The notes under the pieces were generated by a model. It had not been told where the DNA came from. It saw only the letters and a program-made list of their open reading frames with translations, and did no database searches. DNA of 33,163 nt, from contig CASELQ010000026.1 of the NCBI GenBank assembly GCA_949288785.1, forward strand, positions 1 to 33,163, written 5' to 3'. The translations under genes and the position numbers were made by a program. Origin of the DNA: an uncultured Eubacteriales bacterium. GTDB taxonomy: Bacteria; Bacillota; Clostridia; Christensenellales; Borkfalkiaceae. Shown in pieces: positions 21,975 through 29,228 of the stretch (position 1 is its first letter; each line of letters starts with the position of its first letter).

Positions 21975-23543
21975 ATGAATAAAGATAACGAGAACAAAAA
22001 TAAATTGCCCGAAGATTTTTCGGGCGCGGAGCCTGCCGCCGGGAACGGCGGAATGCAGGAGAATTTTTCTTCCGCACAAAGCCCCTTTGCCGAAAACGGG
22101 GAGCGAGCCGGGGCAGAAAGTTTAAAAGACGGCGGCGGAGAAGATGTAAAAAATTCCCGGTACGCCGAAGATACAGAGGGAGCGGGCGGGACAGCGGATA
22201 CCGCCGAAATCACGGCGGGCAGGGGCGGCGCCGCCGCGCGTAAAAAGTCCAATATGAAAATACTCGCCGTAATACTTGCGGCGGCAATTTTTATTCTGGC
22301 GTTTTTCGCGGGCTTTTTTACCCATTGGATATCTTCGGGCAGGACGGTGCGCACCCTTTCGGAGGTTTTGAGGCTCATTGACAAGGCCGCCGTGGACTAC
22401 ACGAACAGCGGCACCGATAAAAACGGGGAGGACGCCGTGCGCGCCGTTGTGGAAGAACTTTTGTGGTATGACAGGTACGCGCAGTATTACACTCCCGAGG
22501 AATACAGGACGGCAACTGCCGAAAGCCAGGGCAATTACAGCGGGTTCGGCGTGAGTTTTTTAAGCGGCGGCGAGATCGACAACCAAATATATTCGGTAAC
22601 GGGCAATTCTCCCGCCGACCGTGCGGGAATAGAGGCGGGCGACGTAATAGTTGCGGCAAAGCGCGCGGGAGAGGCGGAGTTTACCGAACTTTCGGGGGAG
22701 GATGCCGCCATAGACTATCTCGGCGGCGTTGCCCGGGGCGAGGAAATAACATTAAAACTCAAACGCGGCGAAACCCTTTTCGAGGCGACCTTAAAGCGCG
22801 AAACCTACGAGGTTGCGTATATAGAATACCACGACAGCGAAGGAAGCCTTTTTTTTCGCTCCGATGACGGCGGCACCCCGCAGGGCGTGTGGCAGGAAGG
22901 GGACGAATTTTCTTATCTTGCGGAAGATACGGCGTATATAACCTTTTCGCTCTTTGAAGGGCGGGCGGCGGAACAACTTGAAACCGCGCTGGATTTTATG
23001 GCGGAAAGGGGAAGGGATAAACTCATTCTCGATATACGCGGCAACGGCGGCGGATATATGGACGTGCTTACGGATATAGCCGCGCTGCTTATCGACAAGA
23101 GCGGCGGTTATACCCTTACCTACGTGCGCGAAAAGTCGGATACGGAAGAATACAGGGTAAAGTCAGACAAGTATACGCACGATCTTACGGCAGTTACCGT
23201 GCTTGCGGACGAGAACACGGCTTCCGCCTCGGAATGTCTTTTGGGCGCAATGCTGTGTTACGGCGAGGACGTGTGCGAAGCGGGTTTCTCGCTTGCGGAT
23301 ATAATAATAGAATATAACGAGGGCAGGGATAATTACAGCACTTACGGCAAAGGAATTATGCAGACCACTTACATGCTTTCCACGGGCGGGGCGTTAAAAC
23401 TTACCACCGCGCAGATTTTCTGGCCGGACAACACCACCTGCGTGCAGGACGCGGGTATTGTGCAGACCGATCCCGCCAACTGTTTAAACGGCGACGATGC
23501 GATTTTGCGCGCCGCCGAGATCCTTGCGGGAAAGGCCGCGTAA
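21975..23543 (+). CDS. S41 family C-terminal processing peptidase with PDZ domain
   Basis: This 522-residue membrane-anchored serine protease has a cytoplasmic low-complexity N-terminus (about 90 residues, Gly/Ala/Glu-rich). One transmembrane helix follows at about residues 93-115. Next comes a PDZ domain with 'GFGVSFLSGG' and 'NSPADRAGIEAGDVIV', then the S41 catalytic domain with 'LILDIRGNGGGYMD'. The predicted catalytic pair is Ser419 in 'ENTASASE' and Lys459 in 'TYGKGIMQ'. The substrate cannot be predicted. ATG 21975 is 2 bp beyond the regulator's stop, with GAGGT inside the end of that gene, so translation is coupled. Confidence 0.92.
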   Translation: MNKDNENKNKLPEDFSGAEPAAGNGGMQENFSSAQSPFAENGERAGAESLKDGGGEDVKNSRYAEDTEGAGGTADTAEITAGRGGAAARKKSNMKILAVILAAAIFILAFFAGFFTHWISSGRTVRTLSEVLRLIDKAAVDYTNSGTDKNGEDAVRAVVEELLWYDRYAQYYTPEEYRTATAESQGNYSGFGVSFLSGGEIDNQIYSVTGNSPADRAGIEAGDVIVAAKRAGEAEFTELSGEDAAIDYLGGVARGEEITLKLKRGETLFEATLKRETYEVAYIEYHDSEGSLFFRSDDGGTPQGVWQEGDEFSYLAEDTAYITFSLFEGRAAEQLETALDFMAERGRDKLILDIRGNGGGYMDVLTDIAALLIDKSGGYTLTYVREKSDTEEYRVKSDKYTHDLTAVTVLADENTASASECLLGAMLCYGEDVCEAGFSLADIIIEYNEGRDNYSTYGKGIMQTTYMLSTGGALKLTTAQIFWPDNTTCVQDAGIVQTDPANCLNGDDAILRAAEILAGKAA

Positions 23544-23547
23544 AGGG

Positions 23548-23832
23548 TTAAATTTTTCCCATATAGCGGTTTAACGCGTAAACTATATCTTTATCGGCAA
23601 TGTTCGATATTGGCGCCGTTCCGTATGCCGGGGCGGCGCCCGAATTTTTGCCGGGTTCGGGGCGGGAGGATAAAAACGCCTTTATTATGGGCGCCGCCTT
23701 TTCGGGCGTGAGGGAAGAGAGCGTGCGCCTTATGTCGAAAGAATTTTCTTTGAGCAGGTCAAAGACGGGCTTCCACGCCCCCGCGCCTGTGTTTTTTCCC
23801 AGAAATTCAGACAATATTTGCAATAAATCCAT
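23548..23832 (-). CDS. Unknown small helical protein
   Basis: This is a 94-residue protein with no recognised family. It begins 'MDLLQILSEFLGKN', has predicted amphipathic helices, a Pro/Gly/Ala-rich linker near residues 55-72 ('SSRPEPGKNSGAAPAYG'), and ends 'DIVYALNRYMGKI'. AAGGTGAAG lies just before the ATG at 23832, supporting translation. It is convergent with the S41 protease gene (4-bp gap) and divergent from the next small gene. Its family cannot be assigned. Confidence 0.65.
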   Translation of the reverse strand: MDLLQILSEFLGKNTGAGAWKPVFDLLKENSFDIRRTLSSLTPEKAAPIIKAFLSSRPEPGKNSGAAPAYGTAPISNIADKDIVYALNRYMGKI

Positions 23833-23901
23833 GCTTCACCTTAACAGTACAGTATATGACGGGCATACAATAAAATTGAAAAAAATAAAAGGGGTGCGGT
23901 T

Positions 23902-24195
23902 ATGGAAGATTTTAACGAGTATGCCGGCAGAACTAACGGAGAGGATACGGGTTCAGGTTCTGCGGGCCAAAGCGGACTGTTCGGGCTGGTTTCGGAAATA
24001 GCCAAAAAATTCGACGGCAAGGACAGCAGCGAACTGCTTAAAGCCGTGTATGACGAGGCAAGGCGGGGAAAAGCCAACGGCACGCTCACGAACGAGGAGA
24101 TAGACAGGTTTGCCGCCGTGCTTTCGCCCGTGCTGGACGACAAGAAAAGAAGGATCCTCGAAAAGATAGTAAAGGACCTTAAAAACATAAGATAA
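23902..24195 (+). CDS. Unknown small helical protein
   Basis: This 97-residue soluble protein has a Gly/Ser-rich N-terminus ('TNGEDTGSGSAGQSG') followed by predicted helices: 'LFGLVSEIAKKFDGKDS', 'LTNEEIDRFAAVLSPVLDD' and a basic end 'KKRRILEKIVKDLKNIR'. No family recognised. AAGGGG precedes ATG 23902. It is divergent from the 94-residue gene over a 69-bp intergenic region, so the two may be co-regulated. A strong hairpin follows. Confidence 0.7.
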   Translation: MEDFNEYAGRTNGEDTGSGSAGQSGLFGLVSEIAKKFDGKDSSELLKAVYDEARRGKANGTLTNEEIDRFAAVLSPVLDDKKRRILEKIVKDLKNIR

Positions 24196-24219
24196 AAGCA
24201 GGAAAAGTTTATAAACGGC

Positions 24220-24257
24220 AGCCCCGCCGCACGGAAAGTTTTCCGTGCGGCGGGGCT
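24220..24257. terminator. Perfect 18-bp inverted repeat, probable bidirectional terminator
   Basis: AGCCCCGCCGCACGGAAA (24220-24237) and its exact complement (24240-24257) with a 2-nt loop, between convergent genes. T-runs on either side are weak. Confidence 0.6.
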
Positions 24258-24337
24258 TGGAATCCGGCAAAAAATTGCCGATTAAGGTTTAAGTTAAAAA
24301 TTTACGGGCGGTAAGAGATTATTTTGACGGCAAGTTT

Positions 24338-25468
24338 TCAGTTTAGTTTATCCGCCATTTCCTTGACCGCCTTTATGAATGCCGCGGTCTCGCGGTAAGA
24401 GTTCTGCACCGCAAGGCTTGCGCGTATCATTCCGCCGTCCTCCGTGCCGAAAAACCTGTGCGCAAGCGGCGCACAGTGCATGCCGCCGCGCACGGCTATG
24501 TCGTATTCGCGGCTTAAAATGTCGGCGGCCTCCGCGCTGGGCAGCCCGTCTATATTTAATGCCACTATACCGCACGGGTTGGGCTCGGAATACACGGTAA
24601 CGCCGTCCGTTTCCGAAAGTTTCAGAATAAGTCTTTCGGAGGCTTCCGTAAGGTGCCGCCCGAAAGATTTCATATTGGAGTTTGCAAATTTCGCGCCCTC
24701 GTCGAGTGCCGCTACGGCGGGAAGGTTTACGGTGCCCGCTTCCAGCCGCTCGGGGTACCCTTCCGGCTGCAAAAGGTTATAAGATTCGGTGCCCGTGCCG
24801 CCCATGGTTAAAGGGCTTATATCCACACCTTCTCCGAAAATGAGCGCACCGCTGCCCATAATGCCGTAAAGTCCCTTGTGCCCGGGCAGCGCAAGCATGT
24901 CTATGCAGTCTTCTTTTAAGGAAAGGGGTATGTGGCCTGCCGCCTGAGCGCCGTCCGCAAGGAAAAGTATGCCTCGTTCCCTGCACATTTTGCCCGCCTC
25001 TCTCACGGGGAAAACGCGCCCCGTAACGTTGGAGGCGGCGGTCAGGCATACAATATACGTATCGGGGCGGATCTTTTCCCGTATGGCGGAAACAATGTCC
25101 CCGTTTTCTCCGGGGGCGACTATGTCCAGCCGTATTTCGCCTTTTTTATACAGGCTGTACAGCGGGCGGAGCACGGAGTTGTGCTCGAATACCGTGGTTA
25201 TAACGTGCCCGCCCCGTTTTAAGGTGCCGAAAATCGCGGTGTTCAAAGCCTCCGTGCAGTTCTTGGTGAACGCCACGCGTTCGGGGCGGGCGGAAAACAT
25301 TTCCGCAAGGGTCTCCCTGCACGAAGTCATAATTTTTTCGCCCGCAAGCGACAGTCTGTGCCCGCTTCTTCCGGGGTTTGCGCAAAGGTACCTTATCACC
25401 GTAACGGCGGCTTCCGTGGCGGCGTGCGGTTTGAAACCGCCCGTGGCGGCGTTGTCTAAATAAATCAT
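24338..25468 (-). CDS. Cysteine desulfurase-family aminotransferase (class V)
   Basis: This 376-residue PLP enzyme begins 'MIYLDNAATGG' and contains 'AFTKNCTEALNTAIFG', 'LADGAQAAGHI' and the PLP lysine in 'LALPGHKGLYG'. The catalytic cysteine is in 'AVRGGMHCAPLAHRF'. This is the family often found beside DUF3343 in anaerobes, where it is thought to mobilise sulfur or selenium; a DUF3343 gene is divergently transcribed just upstream. I chose the ATG at 25468 because GGAG lies about 11 bp upstream and the protein then starts exactly at the family N-terminus; the open frame upstream of it has no family resemblance. Confidence 0.88.
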   Translation of the reverse strand: MIYLDNAATGGFKPHAATEAAVTVIRYLCANPGRSGHRLSLAGEKIMTSCRETLAEMFSARPERVAFTKNCTEALNTAIFGTLKRGGHVITTVFEHNSVLRPLYSLYKKGEIRLDIVAPGENGDIVSAIREKIRPDTYIVCLTAASNVTGRVFPVREAGKMCRERGILFLADGAQAAGHIPLSLKEDCIDMLALPGHKGLYGIMGSGALIFGEGVDISPLTMGGTGTESYNLLQPEGYPERLEAGTVNLPAVAALDEGAKFANSNMKSFGRHLTEASERLILKLSETDGVTVYSEPNPCGIVALNIDGLPSAEAADILSREYDIAVRGGMHCAPLAHRFFGTEDGGMIRASLAVQNSYRETAAFIKAVKEMADKLN

Positions 25469-25557
25469 TTTAACTTGCTCCGTACACATTCTTCGGTTTG
25501 GCGTAATACTATATTGTATAGGGAAAGCATCCCTTTTATGCCAAGGAGAAAAGAAAA

Positions 25558-25815
25558 ATGGAGTATATAGCAATAGTCTTCCGCTCCCGTTCAGACACCG
25601 TAAGGCTTGCGGAGTTTTTAAGGAAAAACGGCGTGCGGGCGGAGATAATAAACACCCCCAAGGAGGCGGGCGCGGGCTGCGGGCTTTCGGTAAAGGTGTC
25701 CGTTTCCGGGCTTTTGCCCGCAAAGCGCGCCATAAGGGCGCTGGGGCTTTCGGCGCCCGTCGGGTTCTTTTTAGTAAAAATGCTTTACGGAAGAAGAACG
25801 GTAAGGAGCATCTGA
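25558..25815 (+). CDS. DUF3343 protein, putative Se/S carrier
   Basis: This 85-residue protein begins 'MEYIAIVFRSRSDTVRLAEF', then 'LRKNGVRAEIINTPKEAGAG' and 'CGLSVKVS', matching DUF3343. The lone Cys40 in 'GAGCGLSVK' sits where the family has its conserved cysteine. Family members are named putative Se/S carriers because they occur with selenium and cysteine desulfurase genes; function is otherwise inferred. AAGGAG lies 11 bp before ATG 25558. It is divergent from the cysteine desulfurase over 89 bp and is followed by the nth promoter. Confidence 0.88.
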   Translation: MEYIAIVFRSRSDTVRLAEFLRKNGVRAEIINTPKEAGAGCGLSVKVSVSGLLPAKRAIRALGLSAPVGFFLVKMLYGRRTVRSI

Positions 25816-25822
25816 CAAAAGC

Positions 25823-25851
25823 TTGTAAAAAATTCCCGTATGTGTTAAGAT
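25823..25851 (+). promoter_or_regulatory. Promoter of nth-obgE-yhbY
   Basis: TTGTAA (25823-25828), 17-bp spacer, TAAGAT (25846-25851). The -10 box is moderate. Confidence 0.6.
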
Positions 25852-25867
25852 AATATAGGTGATAATT

Positions 25868-26530
25868 ATGGAAAAAGATAAAGTAGCCGCCGTTATCCAA
25901 ACGCTTGCGGGAGTTTTTTCGGATGTGCCCGCCCTTAAATTCAAAACGCCTTACCAGCTGCTTGTGGCGGTGATACTCTCCGCGCAGTGCACGGACGAGC
26001 GGGTGAACAAAGTTACCGAGCAGTTATTTAAGGAATACGATACGCCCGAAAAGATTCTTACCCTTTCTCATGAAGAGCTGGAAAAGCGCATATATTCGTG
26101 CGGGTTTTACCGCATGAAGGCAAAGCATATTTTAGAGGCCAGCAGGGATATTATGGAAAAGTTCGGCGGCAGGGTGCCGGGTAACCTTGCCGATTTGCAG
26201 ACGCTTGCGGGCGTGGGCAGAAAGACCGCCAACGTGGTGTACAGCGTGGCATTTAAAGGCAACGCCATCGCGGTGGACACGCACGTTTTCAGGGTATCCA
26301 ACCGCATAGGGTTAGCCTCGGCAAAGGACGTTTTGAATACCGAGCGGCAGCTCATGGAAAATATCGAGGAAAAGGACTGGTCCCGCTCTCATCATTATCT
26401 TATATATCTCGGCAGAAGTTACTGCAAGGCGCAAAAGCCCGATTGTGAGGAATGTCCGATAAATAAACTGTGCGAAAAGCATATAGCGGCAAGGCCGGGA
26501 AAAACCGCAGGCAAAGGCGGGCAAAGGTGA
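25868..26530 (+). CDS. nth: Endonuclease III
   Basis: This 220-residue DNA glycosylase/AP lyase repairs oxidised pyrimidines. It has 'YQLLVAVILSAQCTDERVN' early, the helix-hairpin-helix 'LAGVGRKTANVV' with the catalytic lysine, and the catalytic aspartate in 'VDTHVFRVSNR'. The [4Fe-4S] cluster cysteines are arranged as Cys-x6-Cys-x2-Cys-x5-Cys ('CKAQKPDCEECPINKLC'). I prefer ATG 25868 to the in-frame GTG at 25859, because AGGTG lies at a good distance before it. obgE follows after 3 bp. Confidence 0.95.
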   Translation: MEKDKVAAVIQTLAGVFSDVPALKFKTPYQLLVAVILSAQCTDERVNKVTEQLFKEYDTPEKILTLSHEELEKRIYSCGFYRMKAKHILEASRDIMEKFGGRVPGNLADLQTLAGVGRKTANVVYSVAFKGNAIAVDTHVFRVSNRIGLASAKDVLNTERQLMENIEEKDWSRSHHYLIYLGRSYCKAQKPDCEECPINKLCEKHIAARPGKTAGKGGQR

Positions 26531-26533
26531 ATC

Positions 26534-27793
26534 ATGTTTATAGACAGAGCTGAAATAACCATAAAAGCGGGCGACGGCGGCAACGGCATAACCTCCTTTA
26601 TACACTATAAAGGCAAGGTGGGCGGCGGGCCGGACGGCGGCGACGGCGGCAAGGGCGGAGACGTGGTGTTCGTTGCGGACAAGCACCTTTCCAATCTTGC
26701 GGAATATTACTATAAAAGAAAGTTCGCAGCGGAAAACGGCGAGGCGGGCGGGCCGAAGCAGTGCTTCGGCAGGTCGGGAAAAAATATGGTCCTCGGCGTG
26801 CCGTGCGGTACGATAATAAAGGACGCGGCAACCGGCGCGGTCATAGCGGACATGTTTTCGGACGGGCAGCAAAAGACCGTGCTTACGGGCGGAGAAGGCG
26901 GCAGGGGCAACGCGCGCTTTGCAAACGCACGCCGGCACGCCCCGCACTTTTCCCAGACGGGGGAAAAGACGGTGCCCCGCAAAGTGCTGTTGGAACTTAA
27001 AACCATTGCGGACGTGGGGCTTGTAGGCTTTCCCAACGCGGGAAAATCTACCCTTTTATCACGCATTACCCGCGCCCGCCCCAAGATAGCGGGGTATCCT
27101 TTCACCACCCTTTCTCCCAATCTCGGCGTGTGCGAATATTACGACCACAGATTTTTGGTGGCGGATATTCCCGGGCTTATCGAGGGAGCAAGCGAGGGCG
27201 CGGGGCTGGGTACGGAATTCTTGCGGCACATAGAAAGAACGCGCATGCTGGTGCACGTGGTGGACGTTTCGGGCGCAGAAGGGAGAGACCCTTACGAGGA
27301 CTATCTGAAAATAAACGCCGAACTCAAAAAGTACGGCAAAGGGCTTTCTTCCTTAAAGCAGATAATAGTTTTAAACAAGACGGACATGCCCTCCGCGGAG
27401 GAAAACGTAAAACTGTTCCGCGCCCGCCTGGGGCGCAAAAAGGCGCTGGAAATTTCCGCTATTTCCGGCACGGGGCTTTCCGCACTCAAAAAAGAGATGT
27501 ACGAAAAACTTTCAAAACTTCCGCCGTTAATGCCCACTGAGCACGAGGAATTCAGTTACGAAAAGCCCGATAAGCTTGAGTACGAGATAGTAAAGGAGGG
27601 CGACACCTTTACCATAACGGGCACGCTTGTGGAAGTGCTCAAAAGAAACGTGGTATTAAACGACATGCATTCCCTTGCCTATATGCACAAGGTGTTAAGG
27701 GACAGGGGGATAATAAAACAGTTAAGAGATATGGGCGCAACGGATACTTCCACCGTCATAATCGGCGGGGAGGAATTCGAGTTCATAGATTAA
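26534..27793 (+). CDS. obgE: GTPase ObgE/CgtA
   Basis: This 419-residue protein has the three Obg domains. The glycine-rich N-terminal domain includes 'GGPDGGDGGKGGDVVF'. The G domain has P-loop 'GFPNAGKSTLL', G3 'DIPGLIEGA', G4 'NKTD' and G5 'SAISG'. The C-terminal OCT domain is from about residue 345 ('EYEIVKEGDTFTITG'). ObgE supports 50S ribosome assembly and stress and stringent-response signalling. It is co-transcribed with nth (3-bp gap, AAAGGTG ribosome site) and yhbY, which also acts in 50S assembly. Confidence 0.97.
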   Translation: MFIDRAEITIKAGDGGNGITSFIHYKGKVGGGPDGGDGGKGGDVVFVADKHLSNLAEYYYKRKFAAENGEAGGPKQCFGRSGKNMVLGVPCGTIIKDAATGAVIADMFSDGQQKTVLTGGEGGRGNARFANARRHAPHFSQTGEKTVPRKVLLELKTIADVGLVGFPNAGKSTLLSRITRARPKIAGYPFTTLSPNLGVCEYYDHRFLVADIPGLIEGASEGAGLGTEFLRHIERTRMLVHVVDVSGAEGRDPYEDYLKINAELKKYGKGLSSLKQIIVLNKTDMPSAEENVKLFRARLGRKKALEISAISGTGLSALKKEMYEKLSKLPPLMPTEHEEFSYEKPDKLEYEIVKEGDTFTITGTLVEVLKRNVVLNDMHSLAYMHKVLRDRGIIKQLRDMGATDTSTVIIGGEEFEFID

Positions 27794-27850
27794 ATTTAAA
27801 AATGAGGAGCTTTTCTCCCTTGCGGGGCGAAAGGTTTTAAAGGAGAGAAT

Positions 27851-28144
27851 ATGCTTACGTCTTCGCAGCGGGCGGCGTTAAGAGGGCTTGCCCAGAAGGA
27901 AGAACCTGTTACGCAGGTGGGAAAATCGGGCGTGTGCGAGGGGCTTTTAGACAGCCTTGACGCGGCGCTTGAAAAACGCGAACTCATTAAGGTTACGGTG
28001 CTGGAAAATTCCGGGCTGACCCCCAAGGAGGCGGGGGAAGAGATCGCCGCGGCGCTTTCGGCGGAGTTCGTGTGCGCCACCGGCAGAAAACTTGTGTTTT
28101 ACAGAAAGAGCAAGAGCGAAAAGGCAAGAAAAATAGTATTTTAG
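27851..28144 (+). CDS. yhbY: YhbY-type RNA-binding (CRM domain) protein
   Basis: This 97-residue single CRM-domain protein begins 'MLTSSQRAALRGLAQKEEPV' and continues 'TQVGKSGV', with 'LEKRELIKVTVLENSG' and 'GRKLVFYRKSK' at the end. YhbY associates with pre-50S particles. It sits 57 bp after obgE with AAAGGAGAG before its ATG; the obgE-yhbY pairing is common in Bacillota. Confidence 0.95.
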   Translation: MLTSSQRAALRGLAQKEEPVTQVGKSGVCEGLLDSLDAALEKRELIKVTVLENSGLTPKEAGEEIAAALSAEFVCATGRKLVFYRKSKSEKARKIVF

Positions 28145-28313
28145 TTCGCAGGATAATAAGGCGGATCAGCCGCATATGAGGTTACGGGTCAGCATTTTCG
28201 GGAAAAGTTTAATGTGAATTTGCCGATTTTTAATGGTAAACGCAGCGCGTTTTTGCGGGCTTTCGGGGAAAATACGGGCGGCGGAGCGGCAGTTTGCGGC
28301 GCCCCCGAAAGGA
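28145..28313. other. Intergenic region between convergent genes
   Basis: Contains a short hairpin ACGC-AGC-GCGT followed by TTTTG (about 28240-28258), a possible yhbY terminator, and a larger pairing CTTTCGGGG (about 28260) with CCCCGAAAG (about 28304). No gene seen. Confidence 0.45.
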
Positions 28314-29096
28314 TTAATGTTCCGTTCCGTCCGGTTTTCCGAAAAATTTAACCGCCAGCGCGGCAAGCAGCAGTATGGCGCCGCAAACGGCGTAATACAG
28401 TTTGAACGGGGAAAACAGCCCCAGCACGAAAAACGCCAGACCGAACAGCATGTAGTTTTTTGCCTTTCTTTTGTCCGTCAGCCGCTTTAATATATGCGGC
28501 TTTTCTTTGGGCGGGTCGCAAAGATCGCCTGTTTCGGGCGGGAGAGAATTTGTCTCTTTCAGCTTTAAAAACAGCCGTTCGCCGCTTACGAGTATGATTT
28601 TGCCGTTAAAGCGCGCGGCGAAAGTTATCAGGTCTTCGGAGAAAGTTTCGGATAAAATTACCGCCGTATCTTCTTTTTTAACGGCGTTGAAGGCGCGCAC
28701 TACGTCCGCCTTTTTTACTTCCGCGTACCCGAACAAGGGAAAGAGCGCGAGTTTTTTTTCGGGCAGGTATATAAACTCCCGTTTTTTAACGGCTATTATG
28801 TTTTCCCTTGCGGCGGCGGAAATGAGCAGGGAATTAAGGTCGGGGCCCTTCATGAGGTTTATGCGGTTAACGAATTTTGTATATTCCTCCCGCTCCGCCC
28901 TGTCCTTTATGCGCGCGCCGCGGCGGGATGTAAACAGTTTCGCGCCCGCAAGAGCAAGGAGAGCCCCCGCCACGCCCGAGATTATAAAGGTATACGGCGC
29001 GGGCAGAAAGAAGTTGCTTATTATAAGGGTAAGCAAAAACCCCGTAAAGCCCGTGAAAATACAGTCCGATATAAGCGATAAGGATAAGCAGCGCAT
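28314..29096 (-). CDS. Membrane protein with a possible restriction-endonuclease-like domain
   Basis: This 260-residue protein has two hydrophobic helices near the N-terminus (about residues 12-30 and 34-53) and two near the C-terminus (about 213-228 and 231-250), with a soluble domain between them. The soluble part 'LALFPLFGYAEVKKADVVRA' and 'DTAVILSETFSEDLITFAAR', then 'KIILVSGERLFLKL', follows the strand-helix order of Mrr-like nuclease folds. I cannot see the catalytic D/ExK pattern, so activity is doubtful. GAAGG lies before the ATG at 29096. It is monocistronic and divergent from nadD. Family not recognised with certainty. Confidence 0.7.
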   Translation of the reverse strand: MRCLSLSLISDCIFTGFTGFLLTLIISNFFLPAPYTFIISGVAGALLALAGAKLFTSRRGARIKDRAEREEYTKFVNRINLMKGPDLNSLLISAAARENIIAVKKREFIYLPEKKLALFPLFGYAEVKKADVVRAFNAVKKEDTAVILSETFSEDLITFAARFNGKIILVSGERLFLKLKETNSLPPETGDLCDPPKEKPHILKRLTDKRKAKNYMLFGLAFFVLGLFSPFKLYYAVCGAILLLAALAVKFFGKPDGTEH

Positions 29097-29193
29097 GGTT
29101 TTGCCTTCTTAAAGATTTTTATGAGCAAATTATTGACACAATATATAAAAAAAATACCTTAAAGAGAGAAAGTGCGAAAAAGGTTAAAAACTA

Positions 29194-29222
29194 TTGCAAA
29201 AAAAAATCAAATGTGCGATAAT
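29194..29222 (+). promoter_or_regulatory. nadD promoter placing the start codon at the +1 position
   Basis: TTGCAA (29194-29199), 17-bp spacer, GATAAT (29217-29222). The ATG at 29229 is 6 bp beyond the -10 box, so the transcript would be leaderless. A further upstream TTGACA (about 29133) with a 16-bp spacer to TACCTT is a weaker alternative. Confidence 0.55.
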
Positions 29223-29228
29223 TTAAGC

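Noticed and set aside
25469..25900. 144-residue N-terminal extension of the cysteine desulfurase on the minus strand
   Set aside because: It crosses the divergent DUF3343 gene, is not family-like, and the enzyme N-terminus MIYLDNAATGG begins at 25468 with a ribosome site.
29172..29228. Upstream GTG start for nadD
   Set aside because: It adds 19 Lys-rich residues not seen in the family; kept only as an alternative because a purine-rich site lies before it.
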